Below are positions 59,325 to 64,000 of a DNA stretch of 64,000 nucleotides, one piece after another. The stretch spans positions 1 through 64,000 of the forward strand of contig JAMWET010000066.1 of the NCBI GenBank assembly GCA_024036415.1. The letters run 5' to 3'. The DNA is from Prochilodus magdalenae (Eukaryota > Chordata > Actinopteri > Characiformes > Prochilodontidae). How positions within the stretch are numbered: the stretch's first letter is position 1; every line of letters begins with the position of its first letter. The position numbers and the translations under genes are program-made. Under the pieces are notes generated by a model, which did no database searches, was not told the origin of the DNA, and saw only the letters and a program-made list of their open reading frames with translations.

Positions 59325-60339
59325 AGTGTACTAGAGATACCCGGATGGTGTTCTACTCCAGTCAGAGGTTCTAGTGTACAGGTGGAGCTATCTTCATGGT
59401 GTACTAGAGATACCTGGATGGTGTTCTAGTGTACAGGTGGAGCTATCTTCATGGTGTACTGGAGATACGCGGATGGTGTTCTACTCCAGTCAGAGGTTCT
59501 AGTGTACAGGTGGAGCTATCTTCATGGTGTACTGGAGATACGCGGATGGTGTTCTACTCCAGTCAGAGGTTCTAGTGTACAGGTGGAGCTATCTTCATGG
59601 TGTACTGGAGATACCCAGATGGTGTTCTACTCCAGTCAGAGGTTCTAGTGTACAGGTGGAGCTATCTTCATGGTGTACTGGAGATACCCGGATGGTGTTC
59701 TACTCCAGTCAGAGGTTCTAGTGTACAGGTGGAGCTATCTTCATGGTGTACTGGAGATACCCGGATGGTGTTCTACTCCAGTCAGAGGTTCTAGTGTACA
59801 GGTGGAGCTATCTTCATGGTGTATTGGAGATACCCGGATAGTGTTCTACTCCAGTCAGAGGTTCTAGTGTACAGGTGGAGCTATCTTCATGGTGTACTGG
59901 AGATACGCGGATGGTGTTCTACTCCAGTCAGAGGTTCTAGTGTACAGGTGGAGCTATCTTCATGGTGTATTGGAGATACCCGGATGGTGTTCTACTCCAG
60001 TCAGTGGTTCTAGTGTACAGGTGGAGCTATCTTCATGGTGTACTGGAGATCCCCGGATGGTGTTCTACTCCAGTCAGAGGTTCTAGTGTACAGGTGGAGC
60101 TATCTTCATGGTGTACTGGAGATACCCGGATGGTGTTCTACTTCAGTCAGAGGTTTTAGTGTACAGGTGGAGCTATCTTCATGGTGTACTGGAGATACCC
60201 GGATGGTGTTCTACTCCAGTCAGAGGTTCTAGTGTACAGGTGGAGCTATCTTCATGGTGTACTGGAGATACCTGGATGGTGTTCTACTCCAGTCAGAGGT
60301 TCTAGTGTACAGGTGGAGCTATCTTCATGGTGTACTGTA
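59325..60339. repeat. 73-bp minisatellite
   Basis: About 13.8 copies of GGAGATACCCGGATGGTGTT, CTACTCCAGTCAGAGGTTCT and AGTGTACAGGTGGAGCTATC followed by TTCATGGTGTACT. Since 73 is one more than a multiple of 3, each ATG opens a 65-codon frame in a different phase. These are not genes. The second copy lacks about 20 bp. Confidence 0.97.
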
Positions 60340-60887
60340 TCCCAGCATGCATTGCGGCCTCCCCAGCTCTCAGCCTGCTCCACCCAGAGAAAATGGCGGC
60401 GGGTAACACTGGGGGGCTAAACGCAGCCCACTCCGAGTATAACTGTGGGTGTAGTGGTTGTAGTGGGTGTGTGTTCATCAGAATGAGCCTCAGAAAGTTA
60501 AATATACAGGTCTGAAGATTAATAAAAGATGAACTCGCTTTAGAGGATCAGTTTTAGAGTGAAGTAGCCGAGGGGAGCTAACCGCTAGGCTAACCGTATC
60601 TCAGGGGAACTGAGCAGCGTTAGCAGCAGCTAGCTCTAAACAGGGGATACAGTAATAACAGCTCTGAGGTAAATGTGAGGTAACTGGTCATGTGACTGTA
60701 TTAGTATACTACACTGTAGGTCAGAACCTGTTGCTGTACTGTATACCACACACAGGGGGCGTATACAGTGTGCGGTACATACTACTGTAGCATAGAGTGT
60801 GCAGGATAGCAGTGTACCAGTTGATGTACAGACTTAGTGTACAGATGAATGGGGCTTATTGGGAATTAAAATACAGAACTATTGTTG

Positions 60888-60940
<53 letters not shown>

Positions 60941-61689
60941 AACAAGTATGAACAAGGTTTCCGTCATATGGTGTGCTTATTTAATGCTAAGTATACATGG
61001 ACTTTTGAATGAGCAAAGGACGTTGGGTCACTGTTTGGTCATGAACTGTGTTTGACTGGTAATGGTATAATAACGAATGATGTGGAAACAGAACTGTCTG
61101 ATGTAAAACTCCTCCTTTTATAAGAACGTTTACAACCAAATTATCACTGCAAGTCTCATAATGCACCAATCCAACTCCTCCCTGGGGCTGCTTCTCAAAC
61201 GCTCCCCCGCTCCCTACATGGTGCACTACAGAGGAGTTTACATACGGACCCCTGCAGCCCCACAGCATGTTTGATATCTTGTAGCCCGCTAGCTGGCTGA
61301 CCAGTTCTAGATAAGACGGTGAGGCAGTGTGTTTGTAGAGAACGGGGCTGTTACTGTATATGTGCTGCTGTATAATGTGTGTCGCTCACTGGCTTCTGGG
61401 GGCCCCTGGGATATTAGGCCAGGAGTGATCCGTTTCGTTTTGCAGCCCCGAATTCTGTAATGTCCCAGTGTCCTGTTCCTTGCTCCACCCTCTCCTGTCT
61501 CCTCCCATGTACCCCTGTTGTTAATGTTCCCACCTGTGTGTACCCCGTGTCCCCTCCCAGCTGCTTCGGTTCTTGTTTCCGGTGTAGGTATCTCTGTTTC
61601 AGTTTGCCTTTGTCTGCGGTCATTTGCTTCATTCGTTTGCACTGTGTGGTTTTTACAGGTCTACAGTGGTGTGACCTGTCACCAATATA
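60340..61689. other. No gene; (TTA)n microsatellite at 60883-60936
   Basis: TTA repeats at 60883-60936. 61150-61260 looks like a repeat fragment (CTTCTCAAACGCTCCCCCGC). Nothing else assigned. Confidence 0.5.
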
Positions 61690-64000
61690 GGCATCAAAAG
61701 AGGATGCCTTATGGACTGATATCTCCTGTTCTAGCATATAGGAGTGTTTATTGAGGGCGTGTATGGACTGATATCTCCTGTTCTAGCGTATAGGAGTGTT
61801 TATTGAGGGCGTTTATGGACTGATATCACCTGTTCTAGCGTATAGGAGTGCTTATTGAGGGTGTTTATGGACTGATATCTCCTGTTCTAGCGTATAGGAG
61901 CGTTTATTGAGGGCGTTTATGGACTGATATCTCCTGTTCTAGCGTATAGGAGTGTTTATTGAGGGCGTGTATGGACTGATATCTCCTGTTCTAGCGTATA
62001 GGAGTGTTTATTGAGGGCGTGTATGGACTGATATCTCCTGTTCTAGTTTATAGGAGCGTTTATTGAGGGTGTGTTTATGGACTGATATCTTCTGTTCTAG
62101 CGTATAGGAGTGTTTATTGAGGGCGTGTATGGACTGATATCTCCTGTTCTAGCGTATAGGAGTGTTTATTGGGGTTTATGGACTGATATCTCCTGTTCTA
62201 GCGTATAGGAGCGTTTATTGAGGTGTTTATGGACTGATATCTCCTGTTCTAGCGTATAGGAGTGTTTATTGAGGGTGTGTTTATGGACTGATATCTCCTG
62301 TTCTAGCGTATAGGAGTGTTTATTGAGGGCGTGTATGGACTGATATCTCCTGTTCTAGTTTATAGGAGCGTTTATTGAGGGTGTGTTTATGGACTGATAT
62401 CTTCTGTTCTAGCGTATAGGAGTGTTTATTGAGGGCGTGTATGGACTGATATCTCCTGTTCTAGCGTATATGAGCATTTATTGAGGGCGTTTATGGACTG
62501 ATATCTCCTGTTCTAGCGTATAGGGGCGTGTATGGACTGATATCTCCTGTTCTAGATTATAGGAGTGTTTATTGAGGGCGTTTATGGACTGATATCTCCT
62601 GTTCTAGCGTATAGGGGCGTGTATGGACTGATATCTCCTGTTCTAGATTATAGGAGTGTTTATTGAGGGCGTGTATGGACTGATATCTCCTGTTCTAGCG
62701 TATAGGAGTGTTTATTGAGGGCGTGTGTGGACTGATATCTCCTGTTCTAGCGTATAGGAGCATTTATTGAGGGTGTGTTTATGGACTGATATCTCCTGTT
62801 CTAGCATATAGGAGTGTTTATTGAGGGTGTGTATGGACTGATATCTCCTGTTCTAGGGTATAGGAGTGTTTATTGAGGGCGTGTATGGACTGATATCTCC
62901 TGTTCTAGCGTATAGGAGTGTTTATTGAGGGCGTGTATGGACTGATATCTCCTGTTCTAGCGTATAGGAGCGTTTATTGAGGGTGTGTTTATGGACTGAT
63001 ATCTCCTGTTCTAGCGTATAGGAGTGTTTATGGAGGGTGTGTTTATGGACTGATATCTCCTGTTCTAGCGTATAGGAGTGTTTATGGAGGGCGTGTATGG
63101 ACTGATATCTCCTGTTCTAGCGTATAGGAGTGTTTATGGAGGGCGTGTATGGACTGATATCTCCTGTTCTAGCGTATAGGAGCGTTTATTGGGGGCGTTT
63201 ATGGACTGATATCTCCTGTTCTAGCGTATAGGAGCGTTTATTGAGGGTGTGTTTATGGACTGATATCTCCTGTTCTAGCGTATAGGAGTGTTTATTGAGG
63301 GTGTTTATGGACTGATATCTCCTGTTCTAGCGTATAGGAGTGTTTACTGGGGTTTATTGACTGATATCTCCTGTTCTAGCGTATAGGAGTGTTTATTGGG
63401 GTTTATGGACTGATGTCTCCTGTTCTAGCGTATAGGAGTGTTTATTGAGGGTGTTTATGGACTGATATCTCCTGTTCTAGCGTATAGGAGCGTTTATTGA
63501 GGGTGTGTTTATGGACTGATATCTCCTGTTCTAGTGTATAGGAGTGTTTATTGAGGGTGTGTATGGACTGATATCTCCTGTTCTAGCGTATAGGAGTGTT
63601 TATTGGGGTTTATGGACTGATATCTCCTGTTCTAGCGTATAGGAGTGTTTATTCGGGTTTATGGACTGATATCTCCTGTTCTAGCGTATAGGAGTGTTTA
63701 TTGAGGGCGTTTATAGACTGATATATCCTGTTCTAGCGTATAGGAGCGTTATTGAGGGTGTTTATAGACTGATATTTCCTGTTCTAGTGTATAGGAGTGT
63801 TTATTGGAGGCGTATATGGACTGATATCTCCTGTTCTAGAATATAGGAGTGTTTATTGGGGTTTATGGACTGATATCTCCTGTTCTAGCGTATAGGAGTG
63901 TTTATTGGGGTTTATGGACTGATATCTCCTGTTCTAGCGTATAGGAGTGTTTATTGAGGGTTGTGTATGGACTGATATCTCCTGTTCTAGCGTATAGGAG
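61690..64000. repeat. 52-bp minisatellite running off the right edge
   Basis: About 45 copies of GGACTGATATCTCCTGTTCT, AGCGTATAGGAGTGTTTATT and GAGGGCGTGTAT. Length variants drop GAGGGCG (TTTATTGGGGTTTATGG) or part of the AGGAGTG segment. Each unit carries CTCCT and AGGAG as short inverted arms. Confidence 0.97.

Noticed and set aside
59325..60339. CRISPR-like array (regular repeats)
   Set aside because: Units are contiguous, with no unique spacers, and the genome is vertebrate. The same holds for the 52-, 59- and 62-bp arrays.
59451..60420. Ten similar 65-residue proteins in a row
   Set aside because: A 73-bp repeat shifts phase by one base per unit, so each ATG opens the same 65-codon frame up to the same stop.

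Overview
The window looks like a piece of a teleost fish chromosome. It has split genes with GT-AG introns, a long fish-type LINE (L2/CR1/Rex group), several decayed Tc1/mariner transposons, a tRNA-headed SINE, fish interspersed repeats, and very many micro- and minisatellites. Some interspersed repeats (near 47.0 kb and 5.75 kb) resemble ones I associate with otophysan fishes such as characins and catfishes. That placement is tentative. Bacterial features (operons, RBS, CRISPR) are absent.

The one host gene I can support is on the minus strand: the 5' part of pitpnc1 (class II phosphatidylinositol transfer protein, RdgB-beta). Its first five coding exons lie at 27809-27856, 14862-15010, 9638-9726, 7344-7351 (an 8-nt microexon) and 6390-6461. 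They splice in one frame into residues 1-122 of a protein of about 330 residues. All five donors are GTGAGY or GTAAGT and all four acceptors end in AG. The next exon is not in the window, so the gene runs off the left edge. Intron 1 (12.8 kb) is more than half a 7.1-kb array of a 37-bp repeat. Intron 4 (882 bp) is about 90 % CT microsatellite, which reaches the 3' splice site of exon 5. All four acceptors have CT-repeat polypyrimidine tracts, and at exons 3 and 5 these have grown to nearly 800 bp.

Layout: 1-6.4 kb, intron and repeats (31/32-bp minisatellite, CT tract, 177-bp duplication). 6.4-27.9 kb, pitpnc1 exons separated by a Tc1 deletion derivative and large arrays. 27.9-34 kb, 5' flank, a second Tc1 deletion derivative, another transposase remnant and two minisatellites. 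34.1-37.45 kb, a nearly complete LINE with endonuclease and reverse transcriptase split by one frameshift, directly followed by a 32-bp array with a 384-bp higher-order period. 41-42.1 kb, a composite ATTC satellite. 43.4-44.9 kb, two convergent Tc1 remnants. 45.1 kb, a SINE. 45.6-50.3 kb, three blocks of one CTCTAGAACC array, plus an interspersed repeat in which a 15-bp minisatellite has grown. 50.6-54.8 kb, CT tract, Tc1 remnant, interspersed repeats and AT-rich microsatellites. 55.5-56.3 kb, a CpG-rich, promoter-like patch. 56.6-64 kb, arrays of 59, 73 and 52 bp, the last running off the right edge.

The most interesting patterns concern how tandem arrays arise. Two start at the right arm of a tiny hairpin MITE, one starts inside an older interspersed repeat, one grew within another such repeat, and one abuts the 3' tail of a LINE. 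Several long open frames (2400, 464 and about 300 aa) come from repeat units lacking stop codons and are not genes.
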